DNA of 39,384 nt from Balneolaceae bacterium (GTDB lineage: Bacteria > Bacteroidota > Rhodothermia > Balneolales > Balneolaceae), in the NCBI GenBank assembly GCA_020832415.1, contig JAFIES010000084.1, positions 1 through 39,384 on the forward strand, read 5' to 3'. The position numbers and the translations under genes are program-made. The notes under the pieces are model-generated. The model saw only the letters and a program-made list of their open reading frames with translations. It had not been told where the DNA came from and made no database searches. This document shows, piece after piece, positions 17,316-24,924 of the stretch; the stretch's first letter is position 1; the number at the start of each line of letters is the position of its first letter.

Positions 17316-18428
17316 ATGCATTTTATCTACTCAAAATGGGATGATCGTTTCCACAAACAGGATGGAAAAACATCATTCGATACACTTTTCAACCTGTTTC
17401 AGGATTTACTCTCTATTGCCGGCGGCGATGTTTCACAAGCTTTGCGATGGCTCAATCAAATTGATGAAGAGTATAAAATAACTGAGCAGTTTGAAGACAA
17501 TTATGGAATCGGTGATTTTATTGAAGACCTCAAAGATAGAGGTTATATAGAGTTCGATGACCAAAATACAGTAATGGTACCAACCTCCAAAACCAACAGG
17601 AGTATTCGTCAAAAGGCTTTGGAAGATATCTTTACACAGTTAAAGAAAGGCGGACAAGGTGGCCACAAAACACCCTATACAGGGAGAGGCTTGGAGCGAC
17701 AGCCTGAGAGCAGGCATTGGAAACCCGGTGATGACATAACCCACATTGACAGTACCGGTACAATGATGAATATGTTGAAACATAGTAACATTAATCAATT
17801 TGATCTGCGGGAAGACGATTTGCAAGTCTACCATACCGATCACTACACATCTGTTTCAACTGTTCTTCTGATCGATTTGAGCCACTCGATGATTCTCTAT
17901 GGTGAAGACAGAATTACTCCTGCAAAAAAAGTTGCTATGGCTCTATCAGAACTCATCATGAATAATTATGCCAAAGACTCACTCGACCTCGTGGCTTTTG
18001 GAAATGAAGCGTGGAAAATTGAGGTGAAAGACCTCCCCTACCTGCAAGTTGGCCCATATCATACCAATACACTGCAAGGGTTGCAGGTTGCCCGGCATAT
18101 TTTACAGCGCAAAAAGTTTGCCAACAAGCAGATCTTTATGATAACGGATGGTAAACCTTCGTGTATGATTGAAGGTGGTAAGATGTACAAAAACAGCTTC
18201 GGTTTAGACCGTAAAATTGTAAATAAGGTTCTTGATGAAGCCGTTAAATGCCGAAAAGAGAATATCGATATTACAACATTTATGATCGCACGCGATCCCT
18301 ATTTACAAAATTTTGTGCGAGAGCTTACCGAAGCAAACAAAGGGCGCGCATATTACTCTTCGCTTGATAATCTGGGCGGTTATATTTTTGAAGACTATAT
18401 CAAGAACCGAAGAAAACGTACCAAATAA
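17316..18428 (+). CDS. von Willebrand factor A-domain protein
   Basis: A 370-residue cytoplasmic protein with no signal peptide or membrane helix. Residues 1-110 form an uncharacterised helical region. A Gly-rich linker (KKGGQGGHKTPYTGRG) leads into a VWA domain at about 180-355 with the MIDAS metal site: DLSHS at 187-191, a Thr in the TNTLQG loop, and the Asp in MITDGKPS. This resembles the VWA partner of MoxR/Mg-chelatase-type AAA+ ATPases (ChlD/CobT-like), which together remodel or metallate client proteins. No MoxR-type ATPase is in this window, so it would have to act with a distant partner. It ends just before a strong bidirectional terminator. Confidence 0.82.
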   Translation: MHFIYSKWDDRFHKQDGKTSFDTLFNLFQDLLSIAGGDVSQALRWLNQIDEEYKITEQFEDNYGIGDFIEDLKDRGYIEFDDQNTVMVPTSKTNRSIRQKALEDIFTQLKKGGQGGHKTPYTGRGLERQPESRHWKPGDDITHIDSTGTMMNMLKHSNINQFDLREDDLQVYHTDHYTSVSTVLLIDLSHSMILYGEDRITPAKKVAMALSELIMNNYAKDSLDLVAFGNEAWKIEVKDLPYLQVGPYHTNTLQGLQVARHILQRKKFANKQIFMITDGKPSCMIEGGKMYKNSFGLDRKIVNKVLDEAVKCRKENIDITTFMIARDPYLQNFVRELTEANKGRAYYSSLDNLGGYIFEDYIKNRRKRTK

Positions 18429-18430
18429 AA

Positions 18431-18464
18431 AAAAGGCGAAACTCTGTAAAGAGAATCGCCTTTT
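18431..18464. terminator. Bidirectional intrinsic terminator
   Basis: AAAAGGCGA (18431-18439) pairs with TCGCCTTTT (18456-18464), and inner CTCT/AGAG adds pairs around a small loop. With A and T tracts on both sides it can end both the VWA transcript (+) and the envelope operon finishing in the ompH genes (-). It sits exactly in the 55-base convergent gap. Confidence 0.85.
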
Positions 18465-18483
18465 GAATAGATTTCAGGTTTGG

Positions 18484-19029
18484 TTAGATGTCAAGATCAG
18501 CCATTACAGCATCTGTGATATCATATTCTGCCTGTACCTGAGGAGATACATAGAGAATAATTACATCACCGGTTGAGGTGGTTGTATTCAAAACGTAATC
18601 CAGTCCACGCTGAGAGGCTACATTATTAATAGACTCCTGAATTTGCTGAAGCAAAGGTGCCATTAGATTTGCACGCTGCTGCTCAATTTCCTGCTGAGCC
18701 TGGTTCTGTAACTGACGAAATTCCTGATCGAGCTGTGTAAGTCTCTCTTCCTCGTTCTGACGTGCTTGCTCTGAGATTACACCAACTTTTTGCTGATATA
18801 GTTCGATTTCAGTTTGCAGCTCACGCTCTTTAGTAACCAGTTCGTTCTGTTTTCTTTCAACAAGGTTCTGAAGCCGTTGCTGTACAGCACGCATTTCTGG
18901 CATTCTTTCCAAAATAGCCCGTGGCTCAACAAAACCGATCTTCATATCCTGAGCGTTTGCAGCCGGTGCAACAAGAAGTGTTGACAGTGCAATAAGTAGT
19001 GTTATAAAAACGATGCTTAAATTTTTCAT
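18484..19029 (-). CDS. OmpH/Skp-family periplasmic chaperone, third tandem copy
   Basis: 181 residues from ATG 19029 (MKNLSIVFITLLIALSTLLV), chosen because a signal peptide starts there; an upstream in-frame ATG at 19080 would bury it. Cleavage is expected after ANA. The mature protein opens with the Skp strand MKIGFVEPRAILERMPEM, continues as long Gln/Glu-rich coiled-coil arms (about residues 45-130) and ends with a LDYVLNTTTSTGDVIILYVS strand. Skp trimers hold unfolded outer-membrane proteins on the way to BamA. It follows the second copy by 28 bases and is the last gene of the block before the terminator. Confidence 0.88.
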   Translation of the reverse strand: MKNLSIVFITLLIALSTLLVAPAANAQDMKIGFVEPRAILERMPEMRAVQQRLQNLVERKQNELVTKERELQTEIELYQQKVGVISEQARQNEEERLTQLDQEFRQLQNQAQQEIEQQRANLMAPLLQQIQESINNVASQRGLDYVLNTTTSTGDVIILYVSPQVQAEYDITDAVMADLDI

Positions 19030-19057
19030 GGTAATTTTTTTGTAATGTTGGGTCGGG

Positions 19058-19579
19058 TTAATTTTGTGTGAGTTTTTCAATTACGCGCTCTGTTATGTCG
19101 GAAGCACGTTGTGATGCAAAATAGACGATTGGGTCGCCTGTGTTGGAAGTTTTGTTCAGTACAAAATCGAGGCCAAGTTCCTCAGATACTTCTGCCATTG
19201 CATCTTCCACTTTTACCAAAAGTGGATTAAACAGATCGTTCTGGCGTTGTTGTATCTGATTTTGAATCCTGTTCTGGAAGCTGTTTAATTCTTCTTGCAG
19301 TTCCATAAGGCGTTCTTCCTGACGAGCTTGTTCCTGCTCGCTTAATGCCCCGGCTTCAACCTGCTCAGAGTATTCTGTTAGATCATTAATCCAGTCCTGA
19401 TAGCGCGTTTGAAACGCATTTTGGCGCTCCTGAATATACTGCTCTAATTGTTGTTGTACCTGAGCTGCTTCCGGCATGGCATCAAGTACATCATCAGGAC
19501 TCATGATCCCGATTTTTAGTTGAGCCATTGCCATGGCCGGCAATAGTAAAAACAGTGTAGTTATGATTATTTTTTTCAT
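19058..19579 (-). CDS. OmpH/Skp-family periplasmic chaperone, second tandem copy
   Basis: A 173-residue protein with a signal peptide (MKKIIITTLFLLLPAMAMA), the Skp opening strand LKIGIMSPDDVLDAMPEAAQ, Gln/Glu-rich coiled-coil arms (about residues 40-125) and a C-terminal LDFVLNKTSNTGDPIVYFA strand that closely parallels the third copy. It lies 41 bases after the first copy. Similar length and matching N- and C-terminal motifs show tandem duplication. The arms have diverged much more than the core strands, which may mean different client ranges. Confidence 0.88.
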   Translation of the reverse strand: MKKIIITTLFLLLPAMAMAQLKIGIMSPDDVLDAMPEAAQVQQQLEQYIQERQNAFQTRYQDWINDLTEYSEQVEAGALSEQEQARQEERLMELQEELNSFQNRIQNQIQQRQNDLFNPLLVKVEDAMAEVSEELGLDFVLNKTSNTGDPIVYFASQRASDITERVIEKLTQN

Positions 19580-19620
19580 TGTCTGATTTTTTTTAGCACC
19601 AAATTTAAGGTTTATATCAA

Positions 19621-20163
19621 TTAATTTCTTGGGTCGTCGATACCTAATTCTAACATCACTTCATCCGTCAGGTTCCACTGTTGCCTGGTAAATAAAAATC
19701 TGGTTTCATTTGCACGATCAAATACAAAGTCGAAATCTTCCCGATTTGCTACCCGTGTTAACGCATCAAATATCAATCTTTGTATAGGTTCAAGCAGTTC
19801 TTTTTGCCGTGTAAAGTAATCTCCCTGCGGACCAAACCTGGTTTCAATTAATCTGTCCAGCTCATTACGTTTTTGGGAGATTTCATTGAGCCGCTGTTCC
19901 CGAATTTCATCAGTAAACAGAATTTCACGTGCATCAAAATCCCTTTCGAGCTCATCTAATTCGCTTTCTAACTCATTTATTTCCTGCCGCCAACCATCAC
20001 TTAGCAGAGAAAGTCGCTGTTCAATCCCGGAGTATTCCGGCATGTTTTGCAGAATAATATCAGAATCGATAAATCCAATCTTTTGGTTCTGTCCAACTAT
20101 ATCAGTTACCGGCCATAAACATACAGCTGCAATGAGTAATGATATTGGCACCTTTCTTGTCAT
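19621..20163 (-). CDS. OmpH/Skp-family periplasmic chaperone, first tandem copy
   Basis: 180 residues from ATG 20163 (MTRKVPISLLIAAVCLWPVT), which is one base after the bamA stop (TAACATG). A longer in-frame start at 20250 would overlap bamA and hide the signal peptide. It has the Skp core QKIGFIDSDIILQNMPEYSG, acidic coiled-coil arms (about residues 50-120), and a C-terminal FDFVFDRANETRFLF strand. This is the most divergent of the three: it lacks the TGD turn shared by the other two. Its placement right behind bamA suggests translational coupling. Confidence 0.85.
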   Translation of the reverse strand: MTRKVPISLLIAAVCLWPVTDIVGQNQKIGFIDSDIILQNMPEYSGIEQRLSLLSDGWRQEINELESELDELERDFDAREILFTDEIREQRLNEISQKRNELDRLIETRFGPQGDYFTRQKELLEPIQRLIFDALTRVANREDFDFVFDRANETRFLFTRQQWNLTDEVMLELGIDDPRN

Positions 20164-20164
20164 G

Positions 20165-21202
20165 TTAGAACGGTGCACCAATATTAAACAGGAATTCCCA
20201 CTCTCCGGGGCGTAATCCCGGACCTTCAGTAGATGATGGGGTGCCATCAAGCCGGTAACCGTAACTCAGGTCAACCAGTCCCAAAATCGGGAGGAATATC
20301 CGGGCACCAAAACCTACAGAACGCTTCACATCAAATGGATCGAAATCGGTCATTCCATTAAAGGCGTTACCCGCATCCATAAATACATACGGAATAAGCT
20401 GAAGCTGTTCAGAACTTACTGCAGGATAGCGTAATTCAAGAGAGTATTTGTTATACACCCGGCCACCCACAAGGTTTTGATTATCATCTAATGGCGAAAT
20501 TACACCGTTAAAGCCACCGGGGAAGCCACGAAGGTCAACATTATCGTTCAGGAAGTTTTGACGCTGCTGAATTTGAGTACCGCCAATAAAGAATCGCTGG
20601 AAATTACTCCTGTTGTTTTCACTGAAATAACCCATGTAACCATATTCAGCCACACCACTCAGTACCAGTCGTCCCGTAATTGTATAGTGATGCTGATATT
20701 CAGTTTTTAATTTGTAGAACTGAGCAAAACCCGGAACTGGAAGTGCAACCTCACCGGAGAGACTGAATTTTGAACCATCACGCGGAGAAATAGGGTTATC
20801 TATCGAATTTCTCTCAATAATTTGTCGCAGTGTTAACAGGTCAGCCCGTCCGTCATCAAATACATTGCTGAATCCGAGCACATTAAATCGATTGTACGTT
20901 AACACCGTTCGCTGTGAAAACAGATCATCGGGCCATTGTAATCTTCGGCCAAGGCTAACACTTGCAGAGAAAAGTTCATTACGCCTGTCCGGTTGCTGAA
21001 AGCCACCGAATGAAGGCTGGCGGCCAAAGTTCAGGAAATCGTAAGATAAACTGACTCCTAATGAAGTTGGACGACCACGCAGCCATGGCTCTGTAAAGCT
21101 GAAATTATAGCTTTGATAGCCCCTGCCCGTAACCTGCACACCAAGTGAAAGGCGCTGACCATCGCCGGATGGAATGGGTGTCCAGCCTCCGGGTTCAAAC
21201 AT
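20165..21202 (-). CDS. bamA: BamA, C-terminal part (barrel strands 3 to 16), separated by an in-frame stop
   Basis: 345 residues in the same frame as the upstream bamA part, beginning ATG directly after its TGA (TGAATG). It holds most of an Omp85 barrel: RGYQSYNFSFTEPWLRGRP is the conserved strand-3/4 region, DLRGFPGG is the loop-6 (V/I)RGF motif, VYNKYSLELRYP and FMDAGNAF are late strands, and the chain ends in the canonical terminal Phe (FNIGAPF). Nothing else is degraded. It has no signal peptide, so on its own it could not reach the envelope. No Shine-Dalgarno precedes the ATG, although stop-start adjacency could allow reinitiation. Either the TGA is a sequencing error or recent mutation, or it is read through. 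Confidence 0.85.
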   Translation of the reverse strand: MFEPGGWTPIPSGDGQRLSLGVQVTGRGYQSYNFSFTEPWLRGRPTSLGVSLSYDFLNFGRQPSFGGFQQPDRRNELFSASVSLGRRLQWPDDLFSQRTVLTYNRFNVLGFSNVFDDGRADLLTLRQIIERNSIDNPISPRDGSKFSLSGEVALPVPGFAQFYKLKTEYQHHYTITGRLVLSGVAEYGYMGYFSENNRSNFQRFFIGGTQIQQRQNFLNDNVDLRGFPGGFNGVISPLDDNQNLVGGRVYNKYSLELRYPAVSSEQLQLIPYVFMDAGNAFNGMTDFDPFDVKRSVGFGARIFLPILGLVDLSYGYRLDGTPSSTEGPGLRPGEWEFLFNIGAPF

Positions 21203-22681
21203 TCAGCGCACAGAGAAGTTATTGAAATTTACACGGGCTGCTAAAATAACACCGATTTGCCGGCCGCCAAAACCACCGGAAAATTCAAAGTTATCCGTTC
21301 CCTGAGTTTCATCAAGGCCGTATATAATATCTACGGTACGGTTTTCCCGATCTGGCTGAAGATCGGGTGTTATCCCCTCAGGATTAAAGTAACCAAGCTG
21401 ACCAAGTTCCCGAATAGATCGGATAATGTTGGATCTGCTGTAAGTCTGGCCGGGCCGGGTACGTATCGTTCGGCGCACCACATCATCATGAGTTTTGGTA
21501 TTTCCGTGGAAAGAGACTTTTCGGATGGTTGCGATTTCATCCTCAACTATTTCGAACGTAATATCAAGTGAATCACCCTCAACTATTTGAATATCAGGGT
21601 ATATATCAAAAAACAGATAACCAATATTCTGATATAAACTCAGGATATCGCGCTCATCCCTTCTGCCACTGATGTTGTCATCAAAACGTCCCTGGTCGAA
21701 AATATCTCCTTTTTGAAAATCGAAAAATGTAGTGAGCTGCTCATCCGTATATACGGTGTTACCATCCCATTCAATATTTCTGATGCGGTATTGCGGCCCC
21801 TCTTCTATACGGATATTGAAATATACGCCCTCTTTACGTCTCCAGTCATCAACATAAACAGTATCAGATACCACACGGATATCCATAAAGCCATTATTCC
21901 GATAGTAGCTTAACAGATTTTCAATACCCTCTTCGTAATCATCCTGGGTATAGACGTGGCGTTTAAAGATTCTCCACCATCGATCTTCTTTAATGGTTGA
22001 AAACTCTTTTCTCAAGCGGCGATCAGTAAACTCTTCATTACCGGTAAAGCTGATATCTCTCACTTTTATTCTTTCACCGGGATCGATCTCAAAGGTTACG
22101 ATTACTCGATTTCTTTCATCTCCGGTGAGCTCTTCACTAATTGAAATTTGTGTATCCCAGTAGCCCCTGTCGCGGTAATAGCGGCGGATGGTGCTCAATG
22201 CCTGTTCTTTTACAGTATTGGTAAACGCAAATCCAGATATAAGATTTAGTTTCTCTCGCAGATCGCGGCGATGAGATCTTCGGGGACCTTCAATTTCGTA
22301 ACGATGAAGACGAGGCTGCTCCTGCACTCTGATTTCGATATTTACACCATTGCCTCCAACACGTTCATGCAGAATTTGCACATCTGAAAAAAGGCCAATT
22401 CTGTAAAGTTGTCTTACGGCATTGGAAATTGCCTCACCGGGTATTTCAATCGTATTACCGGCTCTCAATCCGCTGCTTGCAAGAATATGCGCCTCCCGAC
22501 CTGTAACCAAACCTGTTACAGTTACTTCACGAATTTCGTACTCACGAGAGGGGTTTTGGGTGGGATCTTGAATCTGAATCCTCCCGGTATCCTGAGCTTT
22601 TAAATCCTGAATGATTAGTGTTCCCGATAGCGCAATAAATAAAAATACAAAGATGTGCTTTATTCTTAACACGTGATACAA
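21203..22681 (-). CDS. bamA: BamA, N-terminal part (signal peptide, five POTRA domains, first barrel hairpin)
   Basis: 492 residues. BamA is the core of the machine that inserts outer-membrane beta-barrel proteins. The signal peptide is about residues 1-29. Five POTRA repeats follow: about 46-115, 116-200, 201-291, 292-377 and 378-455, each with the alpha-beta pattern and Gly turns (for example FTGNEEFTDRRL, WDGNTVYTDEQL, FHGNTKTHDDVV). The last 38 residues (NFEFSGGFGG, then GVILAARVNFNNFSVR) are barrel strands 1 and 2. It then stops at TGA (21203-21205), where homologues continue through the turn into strand 3. Both parts plus one residue give 838, a normal BamA length. It follows uppS by 17 bases. 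Confidence 0.9.
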   Translation of the reverse strand: MYHVLRIKHIFVFLFIALSGTLIIQDLKAQDTGRIQIQDPTQNPSREYEIREVTVTGLVTGREAHILASSGLRAGNTIEIPGEAISNAVRQLYRIGLFSDVQILHERVGGNGVNIEIRVQEQPRLHRYEIEGPRRSHRRDLREKLNLISGFAFTNTVKEQALSTIRRYYRDRGYWDTQISISEELTGDERNRVIVTFEIDPGERIKVRDISFTGNEEFTDRRLRKEFSTIKEDRWWRIFKRHVYTQDDYEEGIENLLSYYRNNGFMDIRVVSDTVYVDDWRRKEGVYFNIRIEEGPQYRIRNIEWDGNTVYTDEQLTTFFDFQKGDIFDQGRFDDNISGRRDERDILSLYQNIGYLFFDIYPDIQIVEGDSLDITFEIVEDEIATIRKVSFHGNTKTHDDVVRRTIRTRPGQTYSRSNIIRSIRELGQLGYFNPEGITPDLQPDRENRTVDIIYGLDETQGTDNFEFSGGFGGRQIGVILAARVNFNNFSVR

Positions 22682-22698
22682 ACTTTCTTTCCTTACGT

Positions 22699-23532
22699 TT
22701 ACGATGTAATATGGTTTATAACTGTTGCAGATATACTTTTGTTATATCCGTTTTTAACTTTCCCGTATCTGCGATCACGTTTCTGATAGGAGAAGATAGC
22801 ACGATATAGCTCATCCCTTCTAAAATCAGGCCAGTAGGTTTCTGTAATGAAAAGTTCGGAGTAGGCCAATTGCCATAACAAAAAGTTACTGATTCGATAT
22901 TCTCCGCTAGTACGGATAATCAGATCAGGGTCCGGTATGGCTGCCGTTGAGAGGTATGAGCCAATAAGGTTATCATCAATTTGATCAGGATTGATGTTTC
23001 CGTTATCCACCTCTTTTGCAATTTGTTTTACTGCTTCAGTGATATCCCACCGGCCTGAGTAGCTTAATGCAAGGCAAAGCTGCATTCGCTTATTATCTTT
23101 AGTAAGATCTTTCACTTCCTGCAGTTGCCGCTGGCATTTTGCAGGTAAACGTTCAATCTGACCTATGGTTACCAGTTTGATATCATTTTCTTTGAGCCGG
23201 TCTGCTTCATCGCGCAGTGCCTGAACAAGTAATTTCATCAGCCCGTTGATTTCTGCAGATGGCCGGTTCCAGTTCTCAGTTGAGAATGCATAGAGAGTGA
23301 GATATTTAACACCAAGCTGTGCACATGATTCTGTAATATCTCTTACAGATTTAACGCCGGCTTTATGGCCATGCAGCCGGATATTGCCTTTTTTCTGTGC
23401 CCAACGCCCGTTACCATCCATTATTATGGCAATATGCGCAGGTATAGAACCGGAAGCCTTTACCTCTTCCTGAAGCTTTTTATCCTCTTCTGACTGCTCT
23501 GTATCTGTGATTGTTAGCGGTTCGCTGGCCAT
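22699..23532 (-). CDS. uppS: Isoprenyl transferase (undecaprenyl diphosphate synthase)
   Basis: A 277-residue cis-prenyltransferase that elongates farnesyl diphosphate with isopentenyl diphosphate to make the C55 carrier lipid for peptidoglycan and O-antigen. The catalytic D39 is in IAIIMDGNGRWAQKKG. LRLHGHKAG-type residues, YLTLYAFSTENWNRP, and the C-terminal DPDLIIRTSGEYRISNFLLWQLAYSE with FTETYWPDF-like end are all present. An acidic N-terminal extension of about 30 residues makes it longer than the usual 245-255. It is 61 bases downstream of ribH and 17 upstream of bamA, the order commonly seen in Bacteroidota relatives. Confidence 0.97.
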   Translation of the reverse strand: MASEPLTITDTEQSEEDKKLQEEVKASGSIPAHIAIIMDGNGRWAQKKGNIRLHGHKAGVKSVRDITESCAQLGVKYLTLYAFSTENWNRPSAEINGLMKLLVQALRDEADRLKENDIKLVTIGQIERLPAKCQRQLQEVKDLTKDNKRMQLCLALSYSGRWDITEAVKQIAKEVDNGNINPDQIDDNLIGSYLSTAAIPDPDLIIRTSGEYRISNFLLWQLAYSELFITETYWPDFRRDELYRAIFSYQKRDRRYGKVKNGYNKSISATVINHITS

Positions 23533-23593
23533 TTTTTAGAAATCTTTGTAGCTCTACATATTAGAGTTATTTTCAACGTTTTTCAAGCTCTAT

Positions 23594-24064
23594 TTAACTT
23601 GCTTCATTTTGAATGGAGAGCTTCAGCTCAATCATTTCGCACAATGCAATTGCTGCCTCAGCACCTTTATTTCCTTTATCAACACTTGCCCGTTCTTCAG
23701 CCTGTTCAACATCATCTGTAGTTAAAATTCCAAAAGAAACCGGCCTCGAAGAACTCATATTCAAATCTGTAATACCACGGGTAACAGCATCACAAACATA
23801 ACCAAAGTGTGGTGTTCCACCTCGGATAACTGCGCCGATAGCAACTACTCCATCAACATCTAAATGTTCCAAACACCATTTGCAGGTAAGTGGAATTTCA
23901 AACGATCCGGGGCATCTGTAAACAAATATGTTTTCGTCCGAAATGCCTTTGTCCTTTAATGAGTGAATTGCTGCTCCAAGCATCTCATCAGTAATAAATG
24001 AGTTCCATTTTGCAGCAACAAGTGCCACTTTAATCTTCTGCCAATCTACATTAGATTCTCTCAT
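23594..24064 (-). CDS. ribH: 6,7-dimethyl-8-ribityllumazine synthase
   Basis: A 156-residue RibH that condenses the ribityl-amino-uracil with dihydroxybutanone phosphate, the penultimate step of riboflavin synthesis. Seen are the phosphate/ring site around AKWNSFITDEML, the PGSFEIPLTCKW segment, GAVIRGGTPHFGYVCDAVTRGI with the catalytic H86, and the FGILTTDDVEQAEERA end. The common acidic residue after HF (HFDYV/HFEYV) is Gly here, a mild oddity near the active site. No other rib gene is in the window; it sits 5 bases after the PHP gene, inside the envelope block. Confidence 0.95.
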   Translation of the reverse strand: MRESNVDWQKIKVALVAAKWNSFITDEMLGAAIHSLKDKGISDENIFVYRCPGSFEIPLTCKWCLEHLDVDGVVAIGAVIRGGTPHFGYVCDAVTRGITDLNMSSSRPVSFGILTTDDVEQAEERASVDKGNKGAEAAIALCEMIELKLSIQNEAS

Positions 24065-24069
24065 ATCAG

Positions 24070-24921
24070 TTAATTATAAACGTTTACTATTCGTTTTCGA
24101 TTTTCTGAAGTTCTCTTTATTGCTTCAATATACTGGTCCCCTAAGGTAACTATACCAAAGTAGGGATCATATTCTGATTTACCTGTTCCATGGTAATCGC
24201 TGCCTCCTGTAATCAGGAGATTTCCGCTTTTGGCCAATGCTGTGAATTTTCGCTGCGTACTAAAGTTATGGCTTGGGTGTATACATTCTAAACCATCAAG
24301 CCCTTCATCGATTAATGCCCTTACCTCACCATCTGTATAGAGTCTTCCTGGATGTGCGAGGGACACCACTCCGGCGGCATCTTTTGTTGTGCGAATTACC
24401 TCTTCTATGGGCGCGTAATTTGTTTTTACCCCCTGCAATTTCTCGGATGAGAGATACCTGATAAACGCCTCTGCCACGCCGGATACATACCCACGTTTAA
24501 TCAGGATTGATGCCGCGTGGGGACGCCCCACATTTCCCATATTTGCCTCAGCCAGAATCTCATCGTACTCAATATCCAAACCCTGCGCATTCAGTACTTC
24601 TACAATTGCCTGCATCCGTAATTTTCGGGCGGATTTTTGTTTAATAAGTAAATTTCGAAATGATTGATGTTTGTCATCAAAATTGTAGGCAAGCAGATGA
24701 ACTTCTTTTGAATTCCATAACGCCGTTATTTCAACACCGGAAATTAACTCAATTCCATAGTCGGGTGCCATCTCTTTGGCTTTCAGATATCCTTTGATGG
24801 TGTCGTGATCGGTAATAGCCAGTGTTTTTAGTTTTTTTGACTGAGCCTTTTTCAAAAGCGCTTCGGGCGATAAATCCCCATCAGAGGCATTGGTATGTGT
24901 ATGTAGGTCAGCTTTTCCCAA
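24070..24921 (-). CDS. PHP-domain phosphoesterase (RNase AM / YciV-like)
   Basis: A 283-residue single-domain PHP metallo-phosphoesterase. Motif 1 is ADLHTHTNASDG at residues 4-15, motif 2 ITDHDTIKGY near 37-46, followed by GVEITA near 62-67, VVSLAHPGRLY near 175-185 and a C-terminal GGSDYHG. Together these give the trinuclear metal site. The layout matches E. coli YciV (RNase AM, also a 3',5'-nucleotide bisphosphate phosphatase), which trims RNA 5' ends or hydrolyses pAp-type nucleotides. It lies 3 bases after ctp and 5 before ribH, so it is within one transcript. Confidence 0.87.
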   Translation of the reverse strand: MGKADLHTHTNASDGDLSPEALLKKAQSKKLKTLAITDHDTIKGYLKAKEMAPDYGIELISGVEITALWNSKEVHLLAYNFDDKHQSFRNLLIKQKSARKLRMQAIVEVLNAQGLDIEYDEILAEANMGNVGRPHAASILIKRGYVSGVAEAFIRYLSSEKLQGVKTNYAPIEEVIRTTKDAAGVVSLAHPGRLYTDGEVRALIDEGLDGLECIHPSHNFSTQRKFTALAKSGNLLITGGSDYHGTGKSEYDPYFGIVTLGDQYIEAIKRTSENRKRIVNVYN

Positions 24922-24924
24922 AAA

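Noticed and set aside
21203-21205. Selenocysteine or tryptophan recoding of the TGA in bamA
   Set aside because: BamA is not a selenoprotein, homologues have no Cys at this turn, and no clear SECIS hairpin was noticed. TGA serves as the stop in several neighbouring genes, so code reassignment does not fit.
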